Part shown: piece after piece, positions 28,217 to 36,273 of the stretch | Layout: every line of letters begins with the position of its first letter | Numbering within the stretch: position 1 is the first letter of the stretch | Source of the DNA: Betaproteobacteria bacterium | GTDB lineage: Bacteria > Pseudomonadota > Gammaproteobacteria > Burkholderiales > Casimicrobiaceae | NCBI GenBank assembly: GCA_005882995.1 | Contig: VBCY01000367.1 | Location: 1 to 42,542 of the forward strand | Length of the DNA stretch: 42,542 bases | Direction: 5' to 3' | Translations under genes and position numbers: made by a program | Notes under the pieces: model-generated | Seen by the model: only the letters and a program-made list of their open reading frames with translations | Databases searched by the model: none | Told to the model about the DNA's origin: nothing

Positions 28217-29422
28217 ATGAACGAATCGGCAGGTCGCAATTGGTCGCTGGCGGCACTGCTCGCCGCCCTGGCGATGCTCGGTCCGTTCTCCGTTGACACT
28301 TACCTGCCGGCCTTTCACGACATCGGCCGCGAATTCGACGTCCCGCAGCTTGCTGTTCAGCAAACGCTGTCCACTTATCTGTTCGCCTATGCATTCATGA
28401 TGCTGTGGCAGGGTGCGCTGGCGGACTCCCTCGGCAGGCGGCCAGTCGTGCTCGCGGGGCTCGCGGTCTACGCCGTGGCCACGCTCGGCTGCGCGATCGC
28501 CGGGAACATCGAGACGCTGTGGTTGTTTCGCACACTGCAGGGACTCTCGGCAGGTACCGGTTTGGTGGTCGGACGCGCCATCATCCGCGATCGCTTTCAT
28601 GGAGCAGAAGCACAGAGATTGATGGCGCAAGTCACGCTGGTCTTCGGCATCGCTCCGGCGGTCGCGCCGGTGGTGGGCGGGATCCTGCTCAATTCCCTGG
28701 GCTGGCGGTCCATCTTCTGGGTTCTGTTCGTGCTGGTGATTGGTTTGTGGCTATGGTCGCAGCGCCAACTGCCCGAGACCCTGCCAGCTCACGGCCGGCA
28801 ATCGCTCGCCCCAGACAAACTCTTTCACAGCTACGCAGCGGTCATGCGCCATCCCGATTTCCTGCTGCTGGCGACGATTCCGGCGCTCAACTTCGCCGCC
28901 TTCTTCATCTACATCGCGAGCGCGCCGACTTTCCTCATCGATCGCCTCGGCGTATCGACCTACGGCTTCGCCTGGCTGTTCATCCCGATGATTGCCGGCG
29001 TGATGATCGGTGCGGCGATATCCGGACGCAGCGCGGGACGTCTTTCCACAGGGCGTACCGTGCGCGTCGCCTACGCGTTGATGTTTGCCGGCGTTGCCTT
29101 CGACTTGGGCGTCGCCTGGTTCGTGTCGCCGGGAGTGCCCTGGCACGTGCTGCCGATCATGTTGTTCACCATGGGCAGCAGCGTGCTGATGCCCACGGCC
29201 TCCCTGCTCCTCCTTGACCTCTTTCCAACCATGCGCGGGCTCGCCTCATCGCTGCAGAGCTTCATTCACTTTGCGCTCGCCGCGGTCAACGCGGGCTCAA
29301 TTGCGCCGCTCCTTGCACAGTCGCTGAAAGCGATGGCTCTCGGAATGGCCGGGTTCACCCTGGCGAGCCTTCTGCTGTGGGTAGCCTATCAACTACGGGC
29401 AGCGCGCCGCCATGCGCAATAG
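28217..29422 (+). CDS. Bcr/CflA family multidrug MFS exporter
   Basis: A 401-residue major facilitator with 12 hydrophobic segments. The N-terminus has the Bcr/CflA pattern AMLGPFSVDTYLPAFHDIGREF, and the antiporter loop motif is GALADSLGRRPVVLAGL. Motif-C-like VTLVFGIAPAVAPVVGGIL lies in segment five. Members export bicyclomycin, chloramphenicol, sulfonamides or cysteine/dipeptides; the substrate cannot be inferred here. E. coli Bcr can export cysteine, which would suit its position 25 bp after a CysB-type regulator, but this is inference. The 3' end overlaps the DUF192 gene by 11 bp. Confidence 0.93.
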   Translation: MNESAGRNWSLAALLAALAMLGPFSVDTYLPAFHDIGREFDVPQLAVQQTLSTYLFAYAFMMLWQGALADSLGRRPVVLAGLAVYAVATLGCAIAGNIETLWLFRTLQGLSAGTGLVVGRAIIRDRFHGAEAQRLMAQVTLVFGIAPAVAPVVGGILLNSLGWRSIFWVLFVLVIGLWLWSQRQLPETLPAHGRQSLAPDKLFHSYAAVMRHPDFLLLATIPALNFAAFFIYIASAPTFLIDRLGVSTYGFAWLFIPMIAGVMIGAAISGRSAGRLSTGRTVRVAYALMFAGVAFDLGVAWFVSPGVPWHVLPIMLFTMGSSVLMPTASLLLLDLFPTMRGLASSLQSFIHFALAAVNAGSIAPLLAQSLKAMALGMAGFTLASLLLWVAYQLRAARRHAQ

Positions 29423-29873
29423 CAGCGTGCTGCGCGGACTGTTTGTCGCGGCGCTAGTGTGGGCGTCGCCGGCTGTGCCCGCGTGCGCGCAAGAGCTCAA
29501 GACCGTCGAACTCGGCATTGCCGGCCACCGTCTCGTCGCCGAAGTCGCAGCGACGCAAGCAACGCGAACCACCGGCTTGATGAACCGTTTCAGTCTCAAG
29601 CCCGATCACGGCATGCTCTTCGTCTTTCCCGAAGAGCAGCCGATGGCCTTCTGGATGCACAACACCTACGTGCCGCTTTCCATCGCCTTCATCGCCGCCG
29701 ATGGACACATCCTCAATATCGAGGACATGGCGCCGCTCACCGAATCCACGCATCCGTCGCGCGGACAGGCGCTGTACGCCCTGGAGATGAAAAAAGGCTG
29801 GTTCGCCGAGCGCGGAATCAGCGCCGGCGCCCAGATCGAAGGGATCGACAAGGCACCGAAGGCGCGAGAGTGA
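29412..29873 (+). CDS. Periplasmic DUF192 protein
   Basis: A 153-residue exported protein with a signal peptide (about 1-26, cleavage after ACA). The mature part has the DUF192 (PF02643) core: TTGLMNRFSLKPDHGMLFVF, AFWMHNTYVPLSIAFI, and GHILNIEDMAPLTESTHPS, then ALEMKKGWFAERGI. DUF192 proteins are small beta-barrels of unknown function, found in periplasm or outside the cell. The start overlaps the exporter gene by 11 bp, so translation is probably coupled. It ends 114 bp before the convergent sppA stop, with two palindromes in between. Confidence 0.92.
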   Translation: MRNSSVLRGLFVAALVWASPAVPACAQELKTVELGIAGHRLVAEVAATQATRTTGLMNRFSLKPDHGMLFVFPEEQPMAFWMHNTYVPLSIAFIAADGHILNIEDMAPLTESTHPSRGQALYALEMKKGWFAERGISAGAQIEGIDKAPKARE

Positions 29874-29883
29874 CGCGTCCGTG

Positions 29884-29950
29884 ATTCCCGCGAACGCGGG
29901 AATCCAGTGTCTTTGCTCGAACGCCGCTGGGTCCCCGCTTGCGCGGGGAC
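29884..29950. repeat. Pair of short GC-rich palindromes between convergent genes
   Basis: Two hairpins lie in the gap. ATTCCCGCG/CGCGGGAAT has 9-bp arms and a 2-nt loop (29884-29903). GTCCCCGC/GCGGGGAC has 8-bp arms and a 4-nt loop (29931-29950). Their wording (ATTCCCGCG..GGGAATCCAG and TGGGTCCCCGC..GGGGACGACG) matches a widespread family of dispersed proteobacterial repeats. They probably also act as a bidirectional transcription barrier between the DUF192 gene and sppA. Confidence 0.7.
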
Positions 29951-29987
29951 GACGAATTGCACCGCGCCAGCAGCAAATCGGAGCGCC

Positions 29988-30926
29988 TCAGTGCCGCCGC
30001 AGCCCGCTGCTAAGCGTCGAAGCAAACGTCCGTCCCAAGGTCGCGCCGAACTTCCTCGCGACCCGCTCGGCGATGTTTTCCTGAGGAGTGAAATCGACGA
30101 CCTCCTCCGCCTTGATCACGTCGCGGGCGACCGAGCTGACGCTGCCCAGGGCGTCGGCAAGCCCCAACTCGATGCTCCGCTGTCCGTTCCATACGAGCCC
30201 GGAAAACAGCTCCGGCGATTCCTTCAGGCGTGAGCCGCGTCCCTCTTTCACCACGGCAATGAACTGCTGGTGGATCTCGTCGAGCATCCTCTGCGCGTAT
30301 TCCTTCTGCTTGTCCGGAAGCGGTGAAAAGGGATCGAGGAAATCCTTGTTTTCGCCGGCGGTGAGCACGCGTCGCTCGACGCCCAGCTTCTCGAGCGAGC
30401 CGACAAACCCGAACCCATCAATGATGACCCCGATGGAGCCAATTAGGCTCGCCTTGTCGACGTAAATCTTGTCGGCGGCAACCGCTACGTAATACGCTCC
30501 GGACGCGCACAGTTCGCCGACGACCGCATACAAAGGCGTGTCAGGATACTTGCCCCGCAAGCGGTGAATCTCATCGTTGATTGCGCCCGCCTGGACCGGG
30601 CTGCCTCCCGGGCTGTCGATCTTCAGGACAACGCCCTGAGTGCCCTTGTTTTTGAATGCCGCCTGCAGCCCGGTGATCACATTCTCGGCGCTGGCGCGGC
30701 TATCCGCGTCGAGCTCGCCCTTGATCTCCACCATGGCTGTGCACTTGTCGATACAGGTGCGCTCGGTCTCCACCAATGACGCGATCACGACGAACAGCGT
30801 GATGAAAAGAAACGCGAAGGTGAGCAGCTTGAAAAAAATGCCCCAGCGGCGGGCGCGCTGCTGTTCGAGCAGGCCTTCGGTGGCGAGGCGCTCGATGATG
30901 CGACGTTCCCAGTTTTCTTCCGGCAT
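29988..30926 (-). CDS. sppA: Signal peptide peptidase SppA, short single-domain type
   Basis: A 312-residue membrane-anchored S49 protease that degrades cleaved signal peptides. There is one N-terminal membrane segment (about 30-51). The protease domain has oxyanion-region KIDSPGGSP (102-110), nucleophile Ser142 (ELCASGAYYVA) and, 52 residues later, Lys194 in GENKDFLDPF, the spacing of the Ser-Lys dyad in single-domain SppA. It has half the length of E. coli SppA (618), which is a tandem duplication. Upstream in-frame codons to 31061 overlap the Rieske gene and are not family-like; the ATG at 30926 is right. It follows the Rieske gene by 8 bp. Confidence 0.94.
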   Translation of the reverse strand: MPEENWERRIIERLATEGLLEQQRARRWGIFFKLLTFAFLFITLFVVIASLVETERTCIDKCTAMVEIKGELDADSRASAENVITGLQAAFKNKGTQGVVLKIDSPGGSPVQAGAINDEIHRLRGKYPDTPLYAVVGELCASGAYYVAVAADKIYVDKASLIGSIGVIIDGFGFVGSLEKLGVERRVLTAGENKDFLDPFSPLPDKQKEYAQRMLDEIHQQFIAVVKEGRGSRLKESPELFSGLVWNGQRSIELGLADALGSVSSVARDVIKAEEVVDFTPQENIAERVARKFGATLGRTFASTLSSGLRRH

Positions 30927-30934
30927 GGGGTCCC

Positions 30935-31279
30935 CTACTCGCTCAGGAAAACACGACCATCGTGCTCGTGTACGGACACTGGCATCAGGCGCGCACCGCG
31001 GCACGGGCCCTCGATGCACAAGCCATCTTCGGGTTGATACACGGCGCCATGCGTCGCGCAAATCAAGTATAACTTGGCCGAGTCGAAGAACTCTCCCGGA
31101 TTCCAGTCAAGCTCGCTATCCTGGTGCCGGCATTCATTGACGTAGGCGTGGATCTGCCCACGATGCCGCACGACGAACGCCGGGAGCGACTCGCCGGCGC
31201 GTCGAAGCTCGAAGCGGACGCCAAGTCCGCCGTCAACCAACGCCTCACTTGCGCAGATCAGCCGTTCGCCGTCAGCCAT
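30935..31279 (-). CDS. Rieske [2Fe-2S] ferredoxin-type protein
   Basis: A 114-residue protein that is essentially one Rieske domain. The cluster ligands are complete: Cys50-x-His52 (VNECRHQDSELDW) and Cys74-x-x-His77 (YLICATHGAVYQ). It has no membrane segment or Tat signal, so it is a soluble electron carrier or a small ferredoxin component like those of dioxygenases or NirD. No partner oxygenase is nearby. The start overlaps the HAD phosphatase gene by 22 bp. I recall the order rluC-HAD-Rieske-sppA in many betaproteobacteria, so this is probably a housekeeping protein of unknown partner. Confidence 0.92.
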   Translation of the reverse strand: MADGERLICASEALVDGGLGVRFELRRAGESLPAFVVRHRGQIHAYVNECRHQDSELDWNPGEFFDSAKLYLICATHGAVYQPEDGLCIEGPCRGARLMPVSVHEHDGRVFLSE

Positions 31280-31923
31280 GCCCGAAGCTCCGCAATCGAA
31301 TGCAGCGTCGCGAGCGGCGCCATTTTAGCGAGGCCTTCCGGGGCATGCGCCCCATACGCGACGGCCACTGCATCGACCCTGGCGTTGCGCGCCAGTGCCA
31401 GATCGTGCGTCGTGTCGCCGATCATGAGCGTGTGTACCGGCTCGACGCCCGCGCAATCCATGAGCGCTTGCAACATGTCGGGGTGGGGCTTGGGAAAACC
31501 TTCGTCAGCGCAGCGTGAAGCAGCGAAGTGATGTGCAATTCCGTGCTGAGCCAGCGCGCGAGCGAGTCCCCGACGTGTTTTCCCCGTGGCGATTCCAAGA
31601 AGGAACCCGCGCTCGACGAGCTCGGTAAGCATTTCGCGCACGCCGTTGAAAAGGGGAATGGCCGCATCGCCCGAAAGGTAATGGACACTGTAGCGCTCCG
31701 AAAAGCTTGCATGCAATGCGGGCTCTAGATTGGGAGCGAGGTAACGGATGGCGTCGGCGTGACCGAGGCCGATGACATGCCGCGCAGCATCGTCGCAGGG
31801 TACCGGCAAGCCGAGATCGCGGCATGCTTGCTGTAGAGCGCGGGCAATAAGCCCTGTTGAATCGGCCAGCGTTCCGTCCCAGTCGAATGCGAGAAGGCGG
31901 TAATGTCGCAGCGGTTCAACCAC
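31258..31923 (-). CDS. HAD-superfamily hydrolase, phosphoglycolate phosphatase-like
   Basis: A 221-residue HAD hydrolase. Motif I is FDWDGTLADST, with nucleophile Asp14 and acid Asp16. Motif II is IATGKTRRGL, the Lys of motif III is in GFPKPHPDML, and motif IV is MIGDTTHDLALA. The helical cap between motifs I and II is of Gph/PgmB type. It probably removes phosphate from a small sugar phosphate or 2-phosphoglycolate, but HAD specificity cannot be read from this. It overlaps the rluC gene by 8 bp upstream and the Rieske gene by 22 bp downstream. Confidence 0.92.
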   Translation of the reverse strand: MVEPLRHYRLLAFDWDGTLADSTGLIARALQQACRDLGLPVPCDDAARHVIGLGHADAIRYLAPNLEPALHASFSERYSVHYLSGDAAIPLFNGVREMLTELVERGFLLGIATGKTRRGLARALAQHGIAHHFAASRCADEGFPKPHPDMLQALMDCAGVEPVHTLMIGDTTHDLALARNARVDAVAVAYGAHAPEGLAKMAPLATLHSIAELRAWLTANG

Positions 31924-32887
31924 CGGCGTCCCCGGGTGAGTCGAGCTGCGCCAGAAACGCTGAGAGCTCGGCGGGCAGCGGGGCTTCCAGCACCAGCGGG
32001 CGAGCGTCGACAGGATGCTCGAATTCCAGCCGCCGCGCGTGGAGAAACATGCGCCTCAGTCCACGCTTGGCGAGGGCCCGGTTCCACGCGAAGTCGCCGT
32101 ACTTGTCGTCGCCGGCGAGCGGAAAACCAAGATGCGTCAGGTGCACGCGAATCTGATGGGTGCGTCCGGTATGCAGCTCCGCTTCAAGCAGGCTAACCGG
32201 AGGATCGACGTTTGGCCAGACGCGCTGCCGATGGAAAACGGTGCGGGCGTGCTGACCCTGCCCGCTTTCGACGCGGACGCGTCGCTCTCCCGCGGCGGTG
32301 ATGAATTTGCTCAACGGCAGATCGACGCCTCGCTTCACATCGCGAAATTTGCCTTTCACCAGAACCACGTAGCGCTTGTCCACCTTGCCTTCGCGCAATG
32401 CTGCATGAAGAAAAATCAGCGCCGGGCGTTTTTTGGCGACCAGCAGCACGCCCGATGTATCGCGATCGAGGCGGTGCACCAGTTCGAGGAACTTGGCCTG
32501 GGGCCGCGACGACCGAAGTCGCTCGATCAATCCGAACGCGACACCGCTGCCGCCGTGAACCGCCAATCCCGCTGGCTTGTCGAGTGCGATCAATACCTCG
32601 TCCTCGAAAATGACGTGAAGCGAGGGAAGCTTGGGAGCGCTTCGCTGGACTACGGACTGCGTCGCCGTACGTATCGGAGGGATGCGCAATTCATCGCCCA
32701 CCGCCAGTCGGACGTCGGGTCCGACTCTCTTGCGGTTGAGGCGCACTTCCCCGCTGCGCAGAATGCGATAAACGTGGCTCTTGGGAACGCCTTTGAGCAG
32801 GCGAAGCAGGAAATTATCGATGCGCTGCCCGGCGGCGGCTTCGTTCACTGCAAGGCGGTTGACAGCATCCTTGCTTAAATCGTTCAT
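31916..32887 (-). CDS. rluC: 23S rRNA pseudouridine synthase RluC family
   Basis: Modifies uridines 955, 2504 and 2580 of 23S rRNA in E. coli. It is 323 residues (E. coli 319). An N-terminal S4 domain (about 21-70: QRIDNFLLRLLKGVPKSHVYR) is followed by the RluA-type catalytic domain with Asp141 in VHRLDRDTSGVLLVAKK and the RTHQIRVHL motif. The ATG at 32887, with AAGGA just upstream, is preferred to an earlier in-frame start at 32950 because family sequence begins here. It diverges from rne as in E. coli and many other proteobacteria. Confidence 0.95.
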   Translation of the reverse strand: MNDLSKDAVNRLAVNEAAAGQRIDNFLLRLLKGVPKSHVYRILRSGEVRLNRKRVGPDVRLAVGDELRIPPIRTATQSVVQRSAPKLPSLHVIFEDEVLIALDKPAGLAVHGGSGVAFGLIERLRSSRPQAKFLELVHRLDRDTSGVLLVAKKRPALIFLHAALREGKVDKRYVVLVKGKFRDVKRGVDLPLSKFITAAGERRVRVESGQGQHARTVFHRQRVWPNVDPPVSLLEAELHTGRTHQIRVHLTHLGFPLAGDDKYGDFAWNRALAKRGLRRMFLHARRLEFEHPVDARPLVLEAPLPAELSAFLAQLDSPGDAGG

Positions 32888-32898
32888 TTCCTTATAAT
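32871..32898 (+). promoter_or_regulatory. Candidate sigma-70 promoter for rne
   Basis: TTGCTT (32871-32876) and a perfect TATAAT (32893-32898) are separated by 16 bp. Transcription would begin near 32905, about 538 nt before the rne ATG. The -35 lies within the beginning of the divergent rluC gene region. The match is good for the -10 and moderate for the -35. Confidence 0.5.
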
Positions 32899-33442
32899 TG
32901 TAGACGGCAGCAACGAGTGGCGGATGGATCGCGGCCAGCCGCGCCCCCAATCCAGTGCAAGCCCCAAGGCAACGGGTGATCGCACCAGTCGTTGGCCCCG
33001 ATTCGGGGCGAACCGGTTACATCGGCTCACCGTCCGGACGCTGCAACCCGGAAAAGTAACGATCTTAATGCAATAGCGAAGTCTCCGCACCGGCCGTGGC
33101 CGATGAGCGGCTAGACGCGCGGCACATGACGCGACGAATTCTGTACCGACTGCATGAAACGATTTTTCTTGACCTGTTGTAGACGCAGTCAGCAATCCGT
33201 TTGAGCGACAACGCGAACAATTACGATCCACGCTCCGAGACGAGCCCGGCGCTTGCGCCGCAATCGATGATGCCTGATATCCGCATCGGTCCTCTCGCAG
33301 ATGGGCAGCGTACGCTGCCTGCGCGGGCGAATTCGCCTTCGCCAACTTCGCCCGCCGCCCGCTAGCCTCAAGCGCGCCTCGTCGGCGCCGCCCGCTTCAT
33401 CCGCCACAGTCCTGCCGAAGACTGGTTTGAGGGGGTGCGCCC
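32899..33442 (+). promoter_or_regulatory. Long gene-free leader of rne with several stem-loops
   Basis: No coding frame with family-like sequence was found on either strand across this roughly 540-bp stretch. Inverted repeats on the plus strand include GCCCCG/CGGGGC around 32996-33009, GGCGC/GCGCC (33248-33259), a perfect 16-nt palindrome beginning GGCAGCGT (33304-33319), and CGGGCGAA/TTCGCCCG (33324-33354). The rne ribosome site (GAGGGGG) lies at the 3' end. In E. coli a 361-nt rne leader mediates autoregulation by RNase E, so this region is a good candidate for an equivalent. Confidence 0.55.
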
Positions 33443-36055
33443 ATGAAACGTATGCTGTTCAACGCCACTCAGGCGGAAGAACTCAGGGTGGCGATCGTCG
33501 ATGGTCAGAAACTGATTGACCTTGACATCGAGTCCGCCAGCAAGGAACAACGCAAGAGCAACATCTACAAAGCGGTTATCACCCGCGTCGAGCCCAGCCT
33601 TGAAGCATGCTTCGTCGACTACGGTGCCGATCGGCACGGTTTCCTGCCTTTCAAGGAAATATCCCGCGACTATCTGCGCGATGGCGAAGGCGGCCGCAGC
33701 CGCATTCAGGACCAGCTCAAGGAAGGTCGCGAGCTGATCGTCCAGGTCGATAAGGACGAGCGCGGTAACAAAGGCGCTGCGCTTACAACTTACATTTCGC
33801 TCGCCGGCCGGTATCTGGTCCTGATGCCGAACAACCCCCGTGGCGGCGGCGTATCGCGCCGGATCGAGGGCGAAGAGCGCAATGAGCTGCGCGACACGAT
33901 CAGCCAGCTCCAGGTCCCGGATGGGATGAGCGTGATCGCTCGTACCGCGGGCATCGGCCGCTCGCTTGAAGAGCTGCAATGGGACTTGAACTACCTGCTC
34001 CAGCTCTGGCAGGCAATCGACGGCGCCGCGCAGAGCCAGACCGGCGCTTTCCTGATTTACCAGGAATCGAGCCTGGTCATCCGCGCGATACGCGACTACT
34101 TCCACCCGGATATCGGCGAAATCCTGATCGATACCGAATCGATTTATGAGCAGGCGCAGCAGTTCATGAGCCATGTCATGCCTGCCAACGTGCACCGGGT
34201 GAAGCTCTACAAGGACGACGTTCCCCTGTTCTCGCGCTTTCAGATCGAGCATCAGATCGAGACCGCGTACGCTCGCCAGGTGCCATTGCCCGCAGGGGGC
34301 GCGATCGTCATTGACCACACCGAAGCGCTGGTCTCAATAGACGTCAACTCGGCGCGGGCGACTCGCGCCGGAGATATCGAGACCACGGCCTTTCAGACCA
34401 ATCTGGAGGCCGCCGAAGAGATCGCTCGTCAGTTACGCCTGCGAGACCTTGGCGGTCTCATCGTCATCGACTTCATCGACATGGAGAGCGCGAAGAACCA
34501 GCGCGAGGTCGAGAATCGTCTCAAGGACGCGCTCAAGTACGACCGCGCCCGAGTGCAGCTCGGCAAGATTTCCCGCTTTGGGCTGATGGAGCTCTCACGC
34601 CAGCGTCTTCGCCCGGCGTTGGCGGAGTCGGCGTACATCGCCTGCCCTCGCTGCCACGGTATCGGACACATCCGCGGCACCGAATCCACCTCTCTTCATA
34701 TCCTGCGCATCCTGCAGGAAGAGGCGATGAAGGAAAACACTGCGCAAGTCGTGGCGCAGGTGCCAGTGGACGTTGCGACGTTCCTGCTCAACGAAAAGCG
34801 GGCCGAGATTCACACCATCGAGGCACGCTTCAAGGTCAATCTGTTGCTCGTTCCCAACAGGTACCTCGAGACGCCGAATTACAAATTGCAGCGACTCCGG
34901 CACGACGACCTCAATCAGGCAGAGCCGCTGCCGCCGAGCTTCGACATGGTGGAGCGACCGGAGGAAGAGGATATCGTCCAGCAGAAGAAGGAGGAGGCAC
35001 GCGAGCCGCGACAGGAAGCCGTCGTCAAGGGCATCACGCCGGTCCGCCCGGCTCCAATGCCGGTCGAGCGCGCAGCCGCGCCGGCGATACAGGAAAACTG
35101 GCTCAACAAAGTCCTTGGGTGGTTCCGTTCCAAGCCCGCAGAGGCCATAGCAGCTCCGGCTCCGGCAAGCCTTCCGCGGGACGCTCAAAGTCGCGCACGT
35201 GCGGATCGGGATCGCCGCGGACGTCGCGACGAGCGACCCGATCAGCCGCGCGATGGTCAGCGCGACTCGCGGCGGCAGCGCTCTTCTCAAGCCGGCCAAT
35301 CGCAGCAGCCGAAACGCGAGCGCGATCAGCCGCGCGACGCGCAACGCGGTGATACGCGCGATGAGCGCCGCGACGGATCAAGGCAACGTCCTCCGCGCGA
35401 AGCCAAAGCGCAGCAGGCCCAGCCCGTCACCATGGATCACAATGCGCCGGCGATAACCCAGGGTCAGCCGATTGCGCCCCGGGAAGGCGAGCGAGCTGAA
35501 GGGGGGCGCCGCAGGCGCGATCGGCGCCGCGGAGGTCGAGACCGCGGCGATCGCTCGGAACGCGCAGCTCAGGCTGAAAGAAGGCCGCAGGAGATCCGTG
35601 AAGAAGCCGCCGCGCCAGCGCCGTCCACCGAGGCGGCGGTATCAGGCGGCAAACTGGCAACGGACGATACGATTCCGAACGCGTGGACGCCTGTCGTGGC
35701 TCCGAGCGCAGCCCCGCCTCAGGAACGCGTCGACCCCGCAGCGCCGGAACCCGCGTCATCCCCGGTATCCGCTGCAACGCGCGCTGTCGTGGATACAGGC
35801 CCTCCCGCATTGGCGAGCCGCGACGAGGTCGACCTGCCTGGCAATGCGCCGGACATTCCTCGGGTATCGCTGCAACTGCCGCCAGAGTCGGATTTAGTGC
35901 TTGTCGAGACGACTCGAGAGCGCGCACCGGAAGCACTGGAGGAGGAACCTCAAATGCACCGTCGTGGGCGAGTGCGTCCGCCGCGCACCGAGATGCGCGA
36001 CGAACCCTTGCAAATGGTCGAGACGCACAAGGAATCATCGCCGCCGGGCGCTTGA
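33443..36055 (+). CDS. rne: Ribonuclease E
   Basis: Endoribonuclease at the centre of mRNA decay and rRNA/tRNA processing. It is 870 residues. The S1 domain spans about 35-125. The catalytic acidic residues are Asp300 ([10 protein letters not shown]) and Asp343 ([10 protein letters not shown]), matching D303 and D346 of E. coli. The Zn-link is Cys401-x-x-Cys404 (CPRCHGIG). The first 520 residues are therefore a complete catalytic core. From about 565 the sequence is low-complexity and rich in Arg, Asp and Gln, like the degradosome/RNA-binding scaffold, and it ends in a short acidic-hydrophobic motif ([10 protein letters not shown]). It is RNase E rather than RNase G by length. GAGGGGG precedes the ATG at 33443. 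Confidence 0.96.
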   Translation: MKRMLFNATQAEELRVAIVDGQKLIDLDIESASKEQRKSNIYKAVITRVEPSLEACFVDYGADRHGFLPFKEISRDYLRDGEGGRSRIQDQLKEGRELIVQVDKDERGNKGAALTTYISLAGRYLVLMPNNPRGGGVSRRIEGEERNELRDTISQLQVPDGMSVIARTAGIGRSLEELQWDLNYLLQLWQAIDGAAQSQTGAFLIYQESSLVIRAIRDYFHPDIGEILIDTESIYEQAQQFMSHVMPANVHRVKLYKDDVPLFSRFQIEHQIETAYARQVPLPAGGAIVIDHTEALVSIDVNSARATRAGDIETTAFQTNLEAAEEIARQLRLRDLGGLIVIDFIDMESAKNQREVENRLKDALKYDRARVQLGKISRFGLMELSRQRLRPALAESAYIACPRCHGIGHIRGTESTSLHILRILQEEAMKENTAQVVAQVPVDVATFLLNEKRAEIHTIEARFKVNLLLVPNRYLETPNYKLQRLRHDDLNQAEPLPPSFDMVERPEEEDIVQQKKEEAREPRQEAVVKGITPVRPAPMPVERAAAPAIQENWLNKVLGWFRSKPAEAIAAPAPASLPRDAQSRARADRDRRGRRDERPDQPRDGQRDSRRQRSSQAGQSQQPKRERDQPRDAQRGDTRDERRDGSRQRPPREAKAQQAQPVTMDHNAPAITQGQPIAPREGERAEGGRRRRDRRRGGRDRGDRSERAAQAERRPQEIREEAAAPAPSTEAAVSGGKLATDDTIPNAWTPVVAPSAAPPQERVDPAAPEPASSPVSAATRAVVDTGPPALASRDEVDLPGNAPDIPRVSLQLPPESDLVLVETTRERAPEALEEEPQMHRRGRVRPPRTEMRDEPLQMVETHKESSPPGA

Positions 36056-36182
36056 CGATTTATCGCTTTGGAAACGCAAGGCGGGCGTGACCCGGCTTGC
36101 GCCCATGGGAATGTGGAGCGGCTAAGGAACCCATTAAGCGTTTCCTAACTGCGTGACATCGGTTGCAATGTGGATGAGCTCG

Positions 36183-36273
36183 CCCTCACCCCAACCCCTT
36201 TCCCGCCGGGAGAGGAGTGCGCGACAGCGCGGGTGAGGGGTCAAATGTCGCTCGGTTGCGGAATTCTCAATAG
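36183..36273. repeat. Dispersed structured repeat, copy A
   Basis: Starts with CCCTCACC (36183-36190) and pairs with GGTGAGGG (36232-36239). Inside lie two hairpins: CCTTTCCC/GGGAGAGG and CGCG-ACAG-CGCG (36220-36231). A 33-nt tail (TCAAATGTCGCTC..., to 36273) matches copy B at 28 of 33 positions by eye. The tail supplies the TGA stop of the YdcF gene (36267-36269). It is in the gap between convergent rne and ydcF. Confidence 0.85.

Noticed and set aside
29666-30025. 119-codon minus-strand frame with a VVPAQAGTQ peptide
   Set aside because: This peptide is the well-known false translation of dispersed palindromic repeats; the rest is antisense to the DUF192 gene.
36056-36182. Possible rne terminator (AGGAAC...GTTTCCT near 36125-36146)
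   Set aside because: The arms are short and imperfect and no T-run follows. The structured repeat downstream is a better candidate for the transcript end.
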